Shown here piece after piece: positions 46,265 through 56,905 of a stretch of 64,000 nucleotides of DNA; within the stretch, counting starts at the first letter, position 1, and the number at the start of each line of letters is the position of its first letter. The stretch is from NCBI RefSeq assembly GCF_016899755.1, contig NZ_JACJJC010000003.1, positions 154,758-218,757 of the forward strand. The letters are read 5' to 3'. The notes under the pieces were generated by a model. It ran no database searches. It saw nothing but the letters and a program-made list of their open reading frames with translations, and was not told the origin of the DNA. This stretch comes from Sutterella massiliensis (GTDB lineage: Bacteria > Pseudomonadota > Gammaproteobacteria > Burkholderiales > Burkholderiaceae_F). A program made the position numbers and the translations under genes.

Positions 46265-47410
46265 ATGCACGCCATCATGTCGAGAGCTTTTTTTCTGATC
46301 CCCGGCGCGCGCCTGCCCGCACGACTCGCCGCGGACCTGCTTGCGCACGCTTCGCACGAAGAAGCGGCTGCGCTGCGTCTTTTGGGCAGCGGCCGCGAAG
46401 CGCCCGAGACGCAGTGCCTGACGGGCAAAGTCGGCCGCTTGGCGCCCCACTACGCCTGGTGCTGGAAGGTGTTTGCACGCCGCCCGGGCGAACCGCAGAC
46501 GGCACCCGCCCTTTGGCGGCTTGCCGACGGCCCGCATTTCGACGCGCCGCTCATGCGCTTGATTCCGCTCGCTCGTCAAGCAGCGGGTTTCGTTGAGGCA
46601 ACGCTCGCCGAGCGAAACATTCTGCCGCTTCTCTGTGCGCTTTCCGAACCCGCTTCGCGCTTCGGCCTGCGCCTTCAGGTGAGCGGCACGGAACTCTTTT
46701 TGTCGAGCGCGACCGAACGAGACTTTGCCGCCGCCCCCGTGGCCGCCCCTGCTGCGCTGATGCCGCTCGCGAACACGGCGGATTTCGACGCACTTTTTTC
46801 TGCGGGTATGGAAGGCCCTGACACAAGCTGGGCGCACGACGTACTCGCCGCTTTCGGCGAGAAGCTCGCTTCGGACACCTCGCTGCAGCAATTGAACGAG
46901 CTGCGCGCCGTCTCGGGGCTGCCGCGAATCGAAGGCTTCTGGCTTTCCACCCCAGGACGCGTTGAAGGCTACCATCCGCCGTCACTCTTTCGCGCCGTGC
47001 TCGCCGACGACGGCGTTTTGCGCGGCTGGGCGCTCGCTGCGGGCATCCCCGCCGCATTCGTGCGTCCGCTCACACCCCGAAAAACGGACGAAAGTCTGCC
47101 TGCCTGGCCGAAAGACGTGCCGCCGGGCGACGTCGTCGCCGTTGTCGACGACCTTTACGCACCGTGGCTTGCCGGCGACCTCGCGGCTTGGCGCCGTGCG
47201 CTCCCCGCGGTCGTCCAAAAGCTCGAAGCGTTGCGTGCGGGACTCTCCGCACTCAAGGTCGATGAGGATGCACTTGTTCTTTTCGGCACGGCGGGCGCTG
47301 CGACGCTCATGCCGCAGGCGCGCAGCTTCTTCGACCGCTTGCGCCGCACCAAAAACGCGATCGCACCCGAAACCTGGCTTGCCGACCCCTACGAGGAGGC
47401 CTTCCGATGA
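46265..47410 (+). CDS. Conserved hypothetical protein upstream of recJ
   Basis: Soluble protein of about 381 residues from ATG 46265 (AGG four bases before); an ATG four codons later is an alternative. It overlaps recJ by four bases (ATGA). Related betaproteobacteria carry an uncharacterised gene at the same place, sometimes annotated as a phosphoglycerate-mutase-like or regulatory protein. The most conserved-looking part is around NELRAVSGLPRIEGFWLSTPG at about residues 211-231. No catalytic phosphatase/mutase motif, signal peptide or membrane helix is seen. Overlap with recJ implies coupled expression, not a shared function. Confidence 0.8.
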   Translation: MHAIMSRAFFLIPGARLPARLAADLLAHASHEEAAALRLLGSGREAPETQCLTGKVGRLAPHYAWCWKVFARRPGEPQTAPALWRLADGPHFDAPLMRLIPLARQAAGFVEATLAERNILPLLCALSEPASRFGLRLQVSGTELFLSSATERDFAAAPVAAPAALMPLANTADFDALFSAGMEGPDTSWAHDVLAAFGEKLASDTSLQQLNELRAVSGLPRIEGFWLSTPGRVEGYHPPSLFRAVLADDGVLRGWALAAGIPAAFVRPLTPRKTDESLPAWPKDVPPGDVVAVVDDLYAPWLAGDLAAWRRALPAVVQKLEALRAGLSALKVDEDALVLFGTAGAATLMPQARSFFDRLRRTKNAIAPETWLADPYEEAFR

Positions 47411-49104
47411 CCCGCATTCTTTCGAGACCCTTCGACATGCGGGCAGCGCTGAGCCTCTCTCAGTCGGGATTTCTGCCGCCCGTGGCCCGTGCGCTCGCCG
47501 CGCGCGGCATTAAAAGCGCCGACGACCTCGAACAGTCCTGGCGCGGCATGATTCCGCCCGCCTCCCTCGAAGGCACCCGAGAAGCGGCCGAACGACTTGC
47601 CGCCGCACGAGAAAAGGGCGAGCATGTCACGATCGTTGCCGACTACGACTGCGACGGTGCGACTGCCTGCGTCGTGGCGCTGCGCGGCCTTCGCATGCTC
47701 GGGATTCGAGCCGACTACTTCGTGCCCGACCGCGTTCTACACGGCTACGGGCTCACGCCCCTCGTCGTCGACATCGTCGCAGCGCGCACGCCGAAGCCCG
47801 ACCTCATTCTCACGGTCGACAACGGCGTCTCGTCGGTCGCTGCCGTCGAGCGCGCCAACGAGCTCGGTATCGACGTCGTCGTGACCGATCACCACCTGCC
47901 CGGTGCGGAACTGCCGCGTGCAGCCTGCATCGTCAACCCGAATCTCAGCACCTCGGCCTTTCCCTCCAAGGCGCTCGCGGGCGTGGGCGTCGTCTACTAC
48001 GTGCTTCTTGCACTCAGAGCGCTCCTGCGCGAGCGGGGCATCTTCACGCAGGCCACGCAGCCACGGCTCGACAACCTCGTCGACTTCGTCGCGCTCGGAA
48101 CCGTTGCCGACGTCGTCAAACTCGACAAGAACAACCGCATTCTCGTTTCGCAAGGCCTCTCACGCATCCGCAGCGGCCGCACGCACCCCGGCATCTCCGC
48201 GCTCTTTAGCATTGCGGGCAAGGACATGATCAAGGCAAGCGCGCGCGACTTCGGCTTTGCGATCGGGCCGCGCATCAATGCCGCAGGCCGCATCGGCACG
48301 ATGGAAAACGGCATCGAGTGCCTCCTTTGCGATGATCCGCTCGAGGCGCTGCGCCTCGCGCAGAGCCTCAACGACATCAACGCCGAGCGCCGGGAGCTCG
48401 AGGGCGAAATGCAGCAGGCGGCCGAAGCCGAAATTGCACGCTTATCGACCGAATCGCTCGCCGCGGTAACGCTCTTTAACGAGTGTTTCAACGAAGGCGT
48501 CGTCGGTCTTGTCGCCGCCCGCATCAAAGAGCACATACATCGCCCGGTGATCGCCTTTGCTCGAACAGAGTCGGGCGAACTCAAGGGCTCGGGGCGCTCG
48601 ATACCCGGGATTCACCTGCGCGACATGCTCGACCTTGTCGCCAAGCAGCTCCCTGACATCGTGCTGCGCTTCGGCGGTCACGCAATGGCCGCGGGCCTTT
48701 CGATCCGTCCCGAGGGGCTTGAGCGCTTTGCCGAAACCTTCGAGGCGGTCGTTCGAGCCAACTGCGACCCGGCCGCATTCGAGCACGTCGTTCTCACCGA
48801 CGGCAGCCTCGCGCCCGACGAAATCACCGAACGCCTTTGCACAGAAATCGACGCGCAGATCTGGGGACAGGGCTTTGAAGCGCCGCTCTTTGCGAACGAA
48901 TTCAGCGTTCTCAATCAAACGCTCCTAAAAGACGCGCACCTCAAGCTCTCTCTCATGCTCGGTCGACAGCGCTTTGACGCGATTTACTTCCGCCGGCGCG
49001 AACCGATTCCGCAGACAGCCAAGCTCGCTTATCGTCCGGCCATCAACGAATTCCGCGGCCGCCGCTCCGTGCAGCTCGTCGTTGAAGCGGTCGAAGGCTC
49101 CTAA
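47407..49104 (+). CDS. recJ: Single-stranded-DNA-specific exonuclease RecJ
   Basis: 5'-3' ssDNA exonuclease for recombination and mismatch repair. The DHH-family core shows VADYDCDGATA (D79, D81, D83), TVDNGVSS (D138) and TDHH (161-163). A DHHA1-type domain with GGHAMAAGLS and a C-terminal OB-fold follow. Length of 565 is normal. It starts at ATG 47407 inside the end of the upstream gene. Confidence 0.95.
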   Translation: MTRILSRPFDMRAALSLSQSGFLPPVARALAARGIKSADDLEQSWRGMIPPASLEGTREAAERLAAAREKGEHVTIVADYDCDGATACVVALRGLRMLGIRADYFVPDRVLHGYGLTPLVVDIVAARTPKPDLILTVDNGVSSVAAVERANELGIDVVVTDHHLPGAELPRAACIVNPNLSTSAFPSKALAGVGVVYYVLLALRALLRERGIFTQATQPRLDNLVDFVALGTVADVVKLDKNNRILVSQGLSRIRSGRTHPGISALFSIAGKDMIKASARDFGFAIGPRINAAGRIGTMENGIECLLCDDPLEALRLAQSLNDINAERRELEGEMQQAAEAEIARLSTESLAAVTLFNECFNEGVVGLVAARIKEHIHRPVIAFARTESGELKGSGRSIPGIHLRDMLDLVAKQLPDIVLRFGGHAMAAGLSIRPEGLERFAETFEAVVRANCDPAAFEHVVLTDGSLAPDEITERLCTEIDAQIWGQGFEAPLFANEFSVLNQTLLKDAHLKLSLMLGRQRFDAIYFRRREPIPQTAKLAYRPAINEFRGRRSVQLVVEAVEGS

Positions 49105-49175
49105 AGCGGGTCTTTCGCTCGGATTTTGCTCGTATTTTTTGCGCATTTCGCCTTCGCTCGGGCAAAGTGCGCGTC

Positions 49176-49181
49176 TATAAT
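49176..49181 (+). promoter_or_regulatory. Possible -10 element upstream of prfB
   Basis: A perfect TATAAT lies in the 184-bp recJ-prfB gap, about 108 bp before the prfB start. No good -35 is present at the proper distance, so this is weak. Confidence 0.35.
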
Positions 49182-49288
49182 TAAACGCTTTTGCGCACCG
49201 GCCCCTAAAAACCGGCCGGCGCCCTTGCGCCGCGCGCTGCGCCGCGCGGCGGTTCACAACCCATTTCGCACAGGAACAGCGACTCATC

Positions 49289-50414
49289 ATGGAAGCCGAA
49301 CGCATCAATCAGATCCAGAACAGCATCGACGGCCTTCGCAGCCGTTTGATCGAACTTCGGGGGTATCTTTGACGTCGATCGCAAAGCGCGCCGACTCGAA
49401 GAAGTGAATATTGAGATCGAGAACCCCGATCTCTGGAACGATCCCAAGCACGCTCAGGAAGTGAGCAAAGAAAAGAAGATGCTCGACGACATCGTCGGCA
49501 GCTTCTCGCGCCTCACAGCAGGCGTCAACGACGCAGCTGATCTTTTCGAACTCTCCATGGCCGAAGAAGACTGGGACACGGTAGAGGCCGTCGGCGCCGA
49601 CGTCGACGCGATCGAAAAGGAAGTCGCCGGTCTTGAATTCAAGCGCATGTTCAATCAGCCGATGGACCCGGCCAACTGCTACTTGGAAATCCAGGCTGGC
49701 GCAGGCGGCACGGAAGCGCAGGACTGGGCGAGCATGATCGAGCGCATGTACATGCGCTACGCTGAGCGCAAGGGCTTCAAGGTGACGCTCGAAGAAGAAA
49801 CGCCCGGTGAAGTCGCCGGCATCAAGTCCGCGACCCTCTTCATCGAGGGGGAATGGGCCTACGGCACGTTGCGCACGGAAACCGGCATTCACCGTCTCGT
49901 TCGCAAAAGCCCCTTTGACTCGAACGCCCGCCGCCACACGTCCTTCAGCTCGGTCTACGTGTATCCGGAAGTGGATGACTCGATCGACATCGAGATCAAT
50001 CCCGCCGACCTCAAGATCGACGTCTTCCGCGCTTCGGGCGCGGGCGGCCAGCACATTCAGAAGACGGAGTCGGCCGTTCGAATCCACCACGTGCCGACCG
50101 GCATCATCACGATCTGTCAGGACGACCGTTCGCAGCACCGCAATCGCGAAAAGGCCATGCAGCAGCTCAAGGCCAAGCTCTACGAGCTTGAAATGCGCAA
50201 GCGCATGGAAGAGCAGACGAAGCTCGAAGAGCAGAAGTCCGACATCGGTTGGGGTCACCAGATCCGCAGCTACGTGCTCGACCAGTCGCGAGTGAAGGAT
50301 CTGCGCACGAGCGTAGAAACGGGCAACACCGGCGCCGTGCTCGACGGCGACCTCGATCAGTTCATCGAGGCCTCGCTCAAGCAGCAGGTGGGCGGCACCC
50401 GAACGGATGCCTGA
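49289..50414 (+). CDS. prfB: Peptide chain release factor 2, with programmed +1 frameshift
   Basis: RF2 recognises UAA and UGA stops and triggers peptide release. The gene starts at ATG 49289 in one frame and meets an in-frame TGA at 49370-49372 after 27 codons. The surrounding CTT-TGA-C slip site is preceded by CGGGGG, the internal Shine-Dalgarno-like element. Shifting by +1 continues with [11 protein letters not shown] and the rest of the protein, about 374 residues in total. The stop-recognition motif SPF is in VRKSPFDSN, and the catalytic GGQ is in [15 protein letters not shown]. Low RF2 favours the shift, giving autoregulation. Confidence 0.95.
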
Positions 50415-50546
50415 CGAGGCACCGACAGACAATTGCGTTTTAATCGGTTCGAAGCGCGCGTCCGGCAAACGGACGGTGCTTTCAGAAGGGCGGCGGCCAA
50501 CGAGCGCACGCCGCCCGAACCGGCAGCTTTACCGAGATTTCAGCAA

Positions 50547-52073
50547 ATGGCAGAAAACGAAATCAACACCGCAGCCGAAGCGGCGCAGGAAGAGAACCAC
50601 ATCATTGCCGAACGCCGCGCCAAGCTCGAGAAGCTTCGCGAAGCGGGCGTCGCTTTCCCGAACGACTTCGTCCGCAAGGACCTCTTCGGTGATCTGCGCG
50701 CCAAGTACGGCCACATGAGCATTGAAGAACTCGAAGCCGCCGCCCCTGAGGTGGCCTGCTCGGGCCGCATGATGCTCAAGCGCATCATGGGCAAGGCGAG
50801 CTTTGCCACCGTACGCGACTTCACGGGTGTCATGCAGTACTTCGTGCAGCAGAACGCGATCGGCCCCGAAGCCTACGCCAACTTCAAGACGTTCGACCTT
50901 GGCGACATCGTCGCCTGCACGGGCACGCTCTTCCGCACGAAGGCGGGCGACCTCGCCATCCGCGTCAACAGCATTCGCCTCATGACCAAGAGCATCCGTC
51001 CGCTTCCCGACAAGCACAAGGGCCTGCAGGATACGGAGCTCTGCTACCGTCAGCGCTACGTCGACCTCATCATGAACGAAGAGTCGCGCGAACGCTTCCT
51101 CACGCGCTCGAACGCAATTGCCGCCATCCGCAGCTACATGCTCGAAAATCGCTTCCTTGAAGTGGAAACGCCGATGCTGCACCCGATTCCGGGCGGCGCC
51201 AATGCCAAGCCCTTCGTGACGCACCACAATGCGCTCGACATGGACATGTACCTGCGCATCGCGCCCGAACTCTATCTCAAGCGCCTCGTTGTGGGCGGCT
51301 TCGAGCGCGTTTTTGAAATCAACCGCAATTTCCGTAACGAAGGCACGGACACGCGTCACAACCCCGAATTCACGATGATGGAGTTCTACGCGACCTACTG
51401 GACGTACCACGACCAGATGGATTTCACGGAAGCGCTTATCCGCCACACCGCGATTGCTGCTACGGGTTCTGCCGTCATCAACTATCAGGGCACGGAAATC
51501 GACCTCTCGAAGCCCTTCGATCGCCTCACCCCGATCGAAGCCGTGAAGAAGTTCTGCCCGAACTACACGGACGAAGAACTCAACAACCCCGAGTTCCTGC
51601 GTGCAGAAATTGAACGCCTGCACGGCGAAATTCCGGTTGCAGCCGGTTTGGGCGCGCTGCAGATTGCACTCTTTGAAGAGACCGCCGAATCGAAGCTCAT
51701 CCAGCCGACCTTCATCATCAATCACCCGACGGAAATCTCGCCGCTCGCCCGCGCCTCCGACACGAATCCGGAGATCACCGAGCGCTTCGAGCTCTACATC
51801 GCCGGCCGCGAAACCGCCAACGGCTTCTCCGAGCTCAACGACCCGGACGACCAGGCAGCGCGCTTCCGCGCCCAAGCCGACAAGAAGAGCCACGGCGACG
51901 ACGAAGCCATGTACTACGACGCCGATTTCATCCGCGCGCTCGAGTACGGTCTGCCCCCGACGGCGGGCTGCGGCATCGGCATCGACCGTCTCGTGATGCT
52001 GCTCACGGACGCGCCGACGATTCGCGATGTGCTTCTCTTCCCGCACATGCGCCCCGAAGCGACCGTCGCTTGA
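50547..52073 (+). CDS. lysS: Lysine--tRNA ligase (class II)
   Basis: Charges tRNA-Lys. The ATG at 50547 gives 508 residues; codons further upstream lack similarity to the family. An OB-fold anticodon-binding domain (about 60-165) precedes the class II core. Motif 2 is [20 protein letters not shown], and motif 3 is [15 protein letters not shown]. The prfB-lysS order is conserved in proteobacteria. A hairpin lies just after the stop. Confidence 0.95.
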   Translation: MAENEINTAAEAAQEENHIIAERRAKLEKLREAGVAFPNDFVRKDLFGDLRAKYGHMSIEELEAAAPEVACSGRMMLKRIMGKASFATVRDFTGVMQYFVQQNAIGPEAYANFKTFDLGDIVACTGTLFRTKAGDLAIRVNSIRLMTKSIRPLPDKHKGLQDTELCYRQRYVDLIMNEESRERFLTRSNAIAAIRSYMLENRFLEVETPMLHPIPGGANAKPFVTHHNALDMDMYLRIAPELYLKRLVVGGFERVFEINRNFRNEGTDTRHNPEFTMMEFYATYWTYHDQMDFTEALIRHTAIAATGSAVINYQGTEIDLSKPFDRLTPIEAVKKFCPNYTDEELNNPEFLRAEIERLHGEIPVAAGLGALQIALFEETAESKLIQPTFIINHPTEISPLARASDTNPEITERFELYIAGRETANGFSELNDPDDQAARFRAQADKKSHGDDEAMYYDADFIRALEYGLPPTAGCGIGIDRLVMLLTDAPTIRDVLLFPHMRPEATVA

Positions 52074-52098
52074 CAGGTCGACCGATCGAAGGCTTGAT

Positions 52099-52128
52099 GC
52101 GGCTTAAAGCGCGCATGCTTTGAGCCGC
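52099..52128 (+). other. Hairpin downstream of lysS
   Basis: GCGGCT-T-AAAGC and GCTTT-G-AGCCGC form a 12-bp stem with one T-G pair around a six-base loop. No T-tract follows. It could protect the lysS mRNA end or act as a weak terminator. It also covers the TTG that would be the alternative start of the next gene. Confidence 0.4.
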
Positions 52129-52146
52129 AACGCAAAACGCCGCACG

Positions 52147-53046
52147 ATGCTTGACGCATTCCTTGCCCGCCTTGAAGTGCTCGCCGACGCACTTCGGGCG
52201 GGCTTTGCTTTCGGTGACGCTCGGCAAACCCGTCGTGCGCCGCTTCTCGTTTGCGACACCGGCCGCCATATCGAAGTCGGTAGCGCCGCCCGTGAAGCAG
52301 CCGAGGTGCTCGCCCGAACGCCCGGCATCACGCAGCTCCCCTCGGGCGCTCTCGTTATAGAGGGCGATACGCTAGAAGCACGAAGCGCGGCGATTGCATA
52401 CGCCGAAGCGGCGCTGCGACAAGTCCACCCGGCTGGCGGTTCAAGTGAAGCGCTCGACTTGCGCGCACTCGCGGCGCGTGAGGCGTCAGCCCCCGTCTTT
52501 GCCCGGATGCCGCGCGGACTCTTTCGCCCGCTCGGCGCCAAAACCTATGCCGTTCGCCTCACGGCACTCCTTGCACAAGCAACGAATTGGGCAAAAGTGC
52601 CGCATGCGGCACTTTTGCCGCCCGACCTTGAAGCCCCCCTCTTTCTCTTTTCGCAGCGAAGTCTCAAAAAACGCATCGGTCCCGGACTTTGGGACAGTCT
52701 TGCCGCGGGACTCGTCGCCGCCGGCGAAACCCCTGAGGCCGCGCTTGCGCGCGAATGCGCCGAAGAGGCAGGACTCGCCTTCGACCAAGCGACCCTCATC
52801 GCTCTTTCTTCGCGCAGCTTCGTCTGCCCCATTCCCGAAGGCCTTCTTTTTGAAGAAAGTTTCGAATACGCACTTCGGCTCGCACCCGACTTTCGACCCC
52901 GCGCTCTTGACGGCGAAGTTGCCGCCTTCGGCGCTTTCTCGCCCGTTGAAACACTCGATCTCATCGAACGAGGCCTCATGATGCCCGAGGCAGCCGCAGC
53001 CGCCCTTGCGGTGCTTCAAAAAATGACGGCCGAAGCGCTTCAATAG
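52147..53046 (+). CDS. Nudix hydrolase, DUF4743/thiamine-pyrophosphokinase-associated type
   Basis: Pyrophosphohydrolase of unknown substrate. The complete Nudix box GLVAAGETPEAALARECAEEAG lies at about 188-210 counted from ATG 52147. The N-terminal part (about 1-130) resembles the extra domain of Nudix proteins linked to thiamine pyrophosphokinase. Length is 299. A TTG at 52120 would add nine residues but is inside a hairpin. No clear Shine-Dalgarno is present. A perfect 30-bp palindrome (52590-52619) lies within the coding sequence. It is convergent with iscX. Confidence 0.82.
   Translation: MLDAFLARLEVLADALRAGFAFGDARQTRRAPLLVCDTGRHIEVGSAAREAAEVLARTPGITQLPSGALVIEGDTLEARSAAIAYAEAALRQVHPAGGSSEALDLRALAAREASAPVFARMPRGLFRPLGAKTYAVRLTALLAQATNWAKVPHAALLPPDLEAPLFLFSQRSLKKRIGPGLWDSLAAGLVAAGETPEAALARECAEEAGLAFDQATLIALSSRSFVCPIPEGLLFEESFEYALRLAPDFRPRALDGEVAAFGAFSPVETLDLIERGLMMPEAAAAALAVLQKMTAEALQ
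52590..52619. repeat. Perfect 30-bp palindrome inside the Nudix gene
   Basis: Arms GGCAAAAGTGCCGCA and TGCGGCACTTTTGCC are exact reverse complements with no spacer, centred between 52604 and 52605. It codes for AKVPHAALLP in the Nudix protein. In RNA it would form a very stable hairpin. Confidence 0.85.
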
Positions 53047-53087
53047 CACTCCGGCCGCTTTGTGCGTGCGAATTCGAGCTTTAGGAC

Positions 53088-53288
53088 TCAGTCCCGCTCG
53101 TCGAGCCACACCTGCAGAATGGCTTCGAGAATCGCTTCGTTCGACTTTTCTGGATCGTCCGAAAAGTCGGGCAGGTTCACGATCATCTCGTGCAGCCGCA
53201 CGAAAGAAAGCGTAAGCGGATCGATCTCCGGGTTTGCATCGTAGAGCGCCTCCCCGATCGCCCGCACGTCGGACCAGCTCAGCGACAT
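53088..53288 (-). CDS. iscX: Fe-S cluster assembly protein IscX
   Basis: Small acidic protein (66 residues) that binds IscS and iron and modulates the rate of cluster assembly. The conserved N-terminus [21 protein letters not shown] and C-terminal LQVWLDERD match the family in length and charge. It is the last gene of the isc operon, starting two bases after the fdx stop. Confidence 0.93.
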   Translation of the reverse strand: MSLSWSDVRAIGEALYDANPEIDPLTLSFVRLHEMIVNLPDFSDDPEKSNEAILEAILQVWLDERD

Positions 53289-53290
53289 GA

Positions 53291-53626
53291 TCAGGCCTCG
53301 TTGGCGTGGTTGCGATTGTACTTGGGGATCTCGATCACAAGGTCACCGTCGCCCACCTTCACCTGGCAGGAAAGACGCGACAAATGGCAGGCGCCCCAAG
53401 CCGTATCGAGGTGATCGAGCTCGTTGTCGCTTGGCTCTTCGAGCGTATCGAACCCTTCGCGAACGATCACATGACAGGTCGCGCAAGCACAGTTGAATTC
53501 GCAGGCGTGCTGCACCTTGACGCCGTGAGCAATCATGGCGCGCGCGAGATTCTCGCCCGGCGCCGCATTAAAGACAGTGCCCTGCGGACAGGCTTCCGGG
53601 TGGGGAAGAACGGTGACTTTCGACAT
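53291..53626 (-). CDS. fdx: Isc-type [2Fe-2S] ferredoxin
   Basis: Electron donor for Fe-S cluster assembly, 111 residues. Cluster ligands are in [12 protein letters not shown] (C-x5-C-x2-C) and the distal Cys in [10 protein letters not shown]. The HxC spacing is as in E. coli Fdx. It lies 21 bp after hscA. Confidence 0.95.
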   Translation of the reverse strand: MSKVTVLPHPEACPQGTVFNAAPGENLARAMIAHGVKVQHACEFNCACATCHVIVREGFDTLEEPSDNELDHLDTAWGACHLSRLSCQVKVGDGDLVIEIPKYNRNHANEA

Positions 53627-53647
53627 GTCGGTTACCTCAGAAATGAG

Positions 53648-55561
53648 TCAGCTGTTGGTTTTGTTGCCCGAGGCTTTCTCGTCCTCAACGGCAAAAAGTT
53701 CGTCGTCAACGGAAAGGCCCGAAAGCGCCTCTCGAATCGAGCGGTCCATGCGGCGCTCGGCAAAGAGTTCCGTCCCCTTCGTGAGCGCTTCAATGCCCGC
53801 TTTAATGGCATCGGTGCGATCGGTTGCGGCAAGTTCGGCGAGCGCATCGGCAAGGCGATCGATTTCAGCGCGCTCGTCGGCCGAAAGCAGATCACCGTCG
53901 GCCGCAAGTGCGCTTCTCGTCGATTCGAGAAGACGACGCGCCTCGACCTGCTGCTCACGCAGTTCGCGCGCATGCATATCGGCTTCGGCACTCGCGTTGC
54001 CGTCCCTGAGCATTCGAATGATGTCTTCGTCCGAAAGCCCGTAGGAGGGCTTCACCGTCACGACCGATTCGACGCCCGTTGTCAATTCGCGCGCCGAAAC
54101 GCGCAGCAGCCCGTCGGCATCGACCTCGAAGGTCACGCGAATGCGTGCGGCACCCGCGGCCATCGGCGGAATGCCGCGCAGCTCGAAGCGCGCCAGCGAG
54201 CGGCACGCGTCAACCACTTCGCGCTCACCCTGCAGCACGTGAATCATCATCGCGGTCTGCCCGTCCTTGAAGGTCGTAAAGTCCTGCGCGCGCGCGATCG
54301 GAATGGCGCTGTTGCGCGGAATCACCTTTTCGACAAGCCCGCCCATGGTTTCCAAGCCGAGCGAGAGCGGCGTCACGTCAAGCAGGAGCCAGTCGTCCTC
54401 TTCGTTCGTGTTGCCGACGAGTTTATTCGCCTGCATCGCCGCGCCGATCGCCACAACGCGGTCGGGATCGATGTCGGCGAGCGGGGCGCGTCCAAAGTAC
54501 GCTTCGACGGCGCCGCGCACGCACGGCATGCGGGTTGCTCCGCCGACGAGAACAATACCCTTGACGTCTTCGCGATTGATATCGGCATCCGCAAGCACGT
54601 TCTTCACGGCTTCAAGCGTCTTGCCGACAAGGGAAGCGGTCATTGCGTCGAACGCTTCGCGCGTGAGTTCGAGCGTCTTGCGCTCGCCCGCATCCGTCTC
54701 AAAGACGAGCGTCGTGCGGTCCTTCTCAGTGAGTGCCTCCTTCGCTGCCTTCGCTGCAGAGAGGAGCGCACGCTTCTTTTCGGCCGACTGAATCGCCTCT
54801 TCGCCCGAATGCGTAAGCGCCCAGCAAAAGACGGCATGATCGAAATCGTCGCCCCCGAGCGCGGCGTTGCCCCCCGTTGCGAGCACTTCGAAGACGCCCT
54901 TCGAGAGCTTGAGCAGCGACACGTCGAACGTGCCACCCCCGAGGTCGTAGACCATGTACGTGCCTTCGGCGGCGTTGTCGAGCCCGTAGGCCAAAGCCGC
55001 CGCCGTCGGCTCGTTGAGCAGGCGCAACACGTTAAGACCCGCCAAACGGGCGGCGTCCTTCGTTGCCTGACGCTGCGCGTCGTCAAAGTAAGCGGGCACC
55101 GTCACGACGGCACCGGCGAGGTCGCCGCCGAGGCGCGCCTCTGCACGGTCTTTGAGAGTCTTGAGCACTTCGGCGCTCACTTCGATCGGCGTCTTGAGGC
55201 CCGAACTCGTACGGATTCGGATCCCGGTATCTTCATCAACGAGGTCATAAGGCAACGACGGAAGCGTCTTGAGATCTTCGCACTTGCGACCGATCAGACG
55301 CTTGGCGGAAAAGATCGTGTTCTTCGCATCCGCGTCGGCGGCGGCAAGCGCCTCCCAGCCGACGACAACGCTGCCGTCCTCAAGGTAGCGCACGACAGAG
55401 GGCAAAAGTGCCCGTCCCGCTTCGTCGGCAATCACTTCGGCGCTTGCGCTGATTACCGAAGCAACGAGCGAATTCGTCGTGCCGAGGTCAATCCCCACGG
55501 CGAGGCGGTGTTCGTGCGGCGCAGCCGAAAGACCCGGCTCCGCGATTTGAAAAAGTGCCAT
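53648..55561 (-). CDS. hscA: Fe-S biogenesis Hsp70 chaperone HscA
   Basis: Specialised Hsp70 that, with HscB, helps transfer clusters from IscU. Length is 637. The ATPase domain has [27 protein letters not shown] and [11 protein letters not shown]. The substrate-binding domain starts near residue 400 ([13 protein letters not shown]). It follows hscB by 18 bp. Confidence 0.95.
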   Translation of the reverse strand: MALFQIAEPGLSAAPHEHRLAVGIDLGTTNSLVASVISASAEVIADEAGRALLPSVVRYLEDGSVVVGWEALAAADADAKNTIFSAKRLIGRKCEDLKTLPSLPYDLVDEDTGIRIRTSSGLKTPIEVSAEVLKTLKDRAEARLGGDLAGAVVTVPAYFDDAQRQATKDAARLAGLNVLRLLNEPTAAALAYGLDNAAEGTYMVYDLGGGTFDVSLLKLSKGVFEVLATGGNAALGGDDFDHAVFCWALTHSGEEAIQSAEKKRALLSAAKAAKEALTEKDRTTLVFETDAGERKTLELTREAFDAMTASLVGKTLEAVKNVLADADINREDVKGIVLVGGATRMPCVRGAVEAYFGRAPLADIDPDRVVAIGAAMQANKLVGNTNEEDDWLLLDVTPLSLGLETMGGLVEKVIPRNSAIPIARAQDFTTFKDGQTAMMIHVLQGEREVVDACRSLARFELRGIPPMAAGAARIRVTFEVDADGLLRVSARELTTGVESVVTVKPSYGLSDEDIIRMLRDGNASAEADMHARELREQQVEARRLLESTRSALAADGDLLSADERAEIDRLADALAELAATDRTDAIKAGIEALTKGTELFAERRMDRSIREALSGLSVDDELFAVEDEKASGNKTNS

Positions 55562-55579
55562 CTGTCGTACCGTTAAAAA

Positions 55580-56107
55580 TCAAAGAAAAGCGCCGCGCGC
55601 TTTTTTGGCTTCACCAATGAAGCGCTGCAGGAACATTAGACGCCGCGCCGCATCAGCCGCTTTGGGCCAGTTCTTTTCGTCGTCAGCAGCCGCAGCAATC
55701 TCGGCTTCAAGCCGCCGGGCTTCGTCGCCCGCCTGTGCGAGCAGCGCTTCGACCGCGTCGAGCGTTTTTGCACTTTCAAGCGCTTCGCGTCGTTCGATCT
55801 GCGCCAAAAGAAAGTCGGGCGGCATCCGCGTGTTGGTTTCCGCTTCGACGGGGGTACCCGCCGCTTCGCAGAGCCATGCGGCGCGCCGAACTGGATCGGC
55901 GAGAATCGCATGCGCTTCGTTGATGCGCGCGCTCCACTGCTCGGCAACACGGCGTTCGGCAGCCGATCGCCCGGCAAAGCGGTCCGGGTGCACCTTCAGA
56001 ATCGCACGCTCGTAAGCGGCCTCGAGACGCTCTGCATCGATTCGGAATGCGGGCGCGAGACCGAAAATCGAAAACGGCGTCGGCGCCGAGCGACTCGCCT
56101 CAGACAT
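55580..56107 (-). CDS. hscB: Fe-S biogenesis J-protein HscB
   Basis: Co-chaperone that brings IscU to HscA, 175 residues. The J domain occupies about 10-85, with the HPDRF tripeptide motif (KVHPDRFAG). The C-terminal helical domain binds IscU. The ATG at 56107 overlaps the iscA stop by eight bases. Confidence 0.94.
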   Translation of the reverse strand: MSEASRSAPTPFSIFGLAPAFRIDAERLEAAYERAILKVHPDRFAGRSAAERRVAEQWSARINEAHAILADPVRRAAWLCEAAGTPVEAETNTRMPPDFLLAQIERREALESAKTLDAVEALLAQAGDEARRLEAEIAAAADDEKNWPKAADAARRLMFLQRFIGEAKKARGAFL

Positions 56108-56423
56108 GGAACGATTCGCCGCAGCCGCAGCGGCTCTTTTCGTTGGGATTATGGAACTTGAAGCCTTCCTGCAGACCTTCTCGCGTGTAATCGAGTTCCG
56201 TGCCGTCGAGATAGGGCAGGCTCTTTTCGTCCACGATCACTTTGACGCCGAAGCTTTCATAAACATGATCGTCTTCGTTGACCGCATCGGCGAATTCGAG
56301 CTTGTAGGCCATACCCGAGCAGCCCGAGGTCTTCACCCCGAGACGCAGACCGATGCCTTTGCCGCGCCGGTCGATGTACTTCTGCACGTGGCGGGAGGCC
56401 GCTTCGGTGAGGGTCACTGCCAT
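56100..56423 (-). CDS. iscA: Iron-sulfur carrier protein IscA
   Basis: A-type Fe-S carrier of 107 residues from ATG 56423, which follows AAGGAGC. The three conserved cysteines are in [10 protein letters not shown] and SRCGCGESF. It lies 10 bp after iscU and overlaps hscB. Confidence 0.95.
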   Translation of the reverse strand: MAVTLTEAASRHVQKYIDRRGKGIGLRLGVKTSGCSGMAYKLEFADAVNEDDHVYESFGVKVIVDEKSLPYLDGTELDYTREGLQEGFKFHNPNEKSRCGCGESFHV

Positions 56424-56433
56424 GTCTTGCTCC

Positions 56434-56817
56434 TTACTTGTCCTGCTTGGCGCGGTAGTCCGCAATGGCGGCCTTGATCGCGTCTTCGGCGAGAATCGAA
56501 CAATGAATCTTCACGGGCGGCAGCGCAAGTTCGTCGGCAATAGCTGCATTCGTGATGGCGCTCGCTTCGTCGAGCGTCTTACCCTTAACCCATTCGGTGA
56601 CGAGCGAAGACGAGGCGATGGCCGATCCGCAGCCATAGGTCTTGAACTTCGCATCTTCAATGACGCCCTCGTCGTTAACCTTGATCTGCAGACGCATCAC
56701 GTCGCCGCAGGCGGGCGCACCCACCATGCCCGTGCCGACATCCTGCGCGTCCTTGTCGAGCGTGCCGACATTGCGCGGATGTTCATAGTGATCGATGACT
56801 TTTTCGCTGTAGGCCAT
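56434..56817 (-). CDS. iscU: Fe-S cluster scaffold protein IscU
   Basis: Scaffold on which IscS assembles [2Fe-2S] clusters, 127 residues. The three ligand cysteines are in [20 protein letters not shown] and KIHCSILAE. The HscA-binding LPPVK motif (ALPPVKIHC) is intact. Confidence 0.97.
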   Translation of the reverse strand: MAYSEKVIDHYEHPRNVGTLDKDAQDVGTGMVGAPACGDVMRLQIKVNDEGVIEDAKFKTYGCGSAIASSSLVTEWVKGKTLDEASAITNAAIADELALPPVKIHCSILAEDAIKAAIADYRAKQDK

Positions 56818-56905
56818 TCTTTGGTCTCCATTGGGGGCTGCCGACTTTTTCTTTGGACGGCAGCGCCCCGTGTGCTCCGAGTCCTCGGAGCGATCATTTC
56901 CGTGA

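Noticed and set aside
49404..50414. Short prfB starting at ATG 49404
   Set aside because: The upstream zero-frame segment and canonical +1 frameshift site restore the full RF2 N-terminus.
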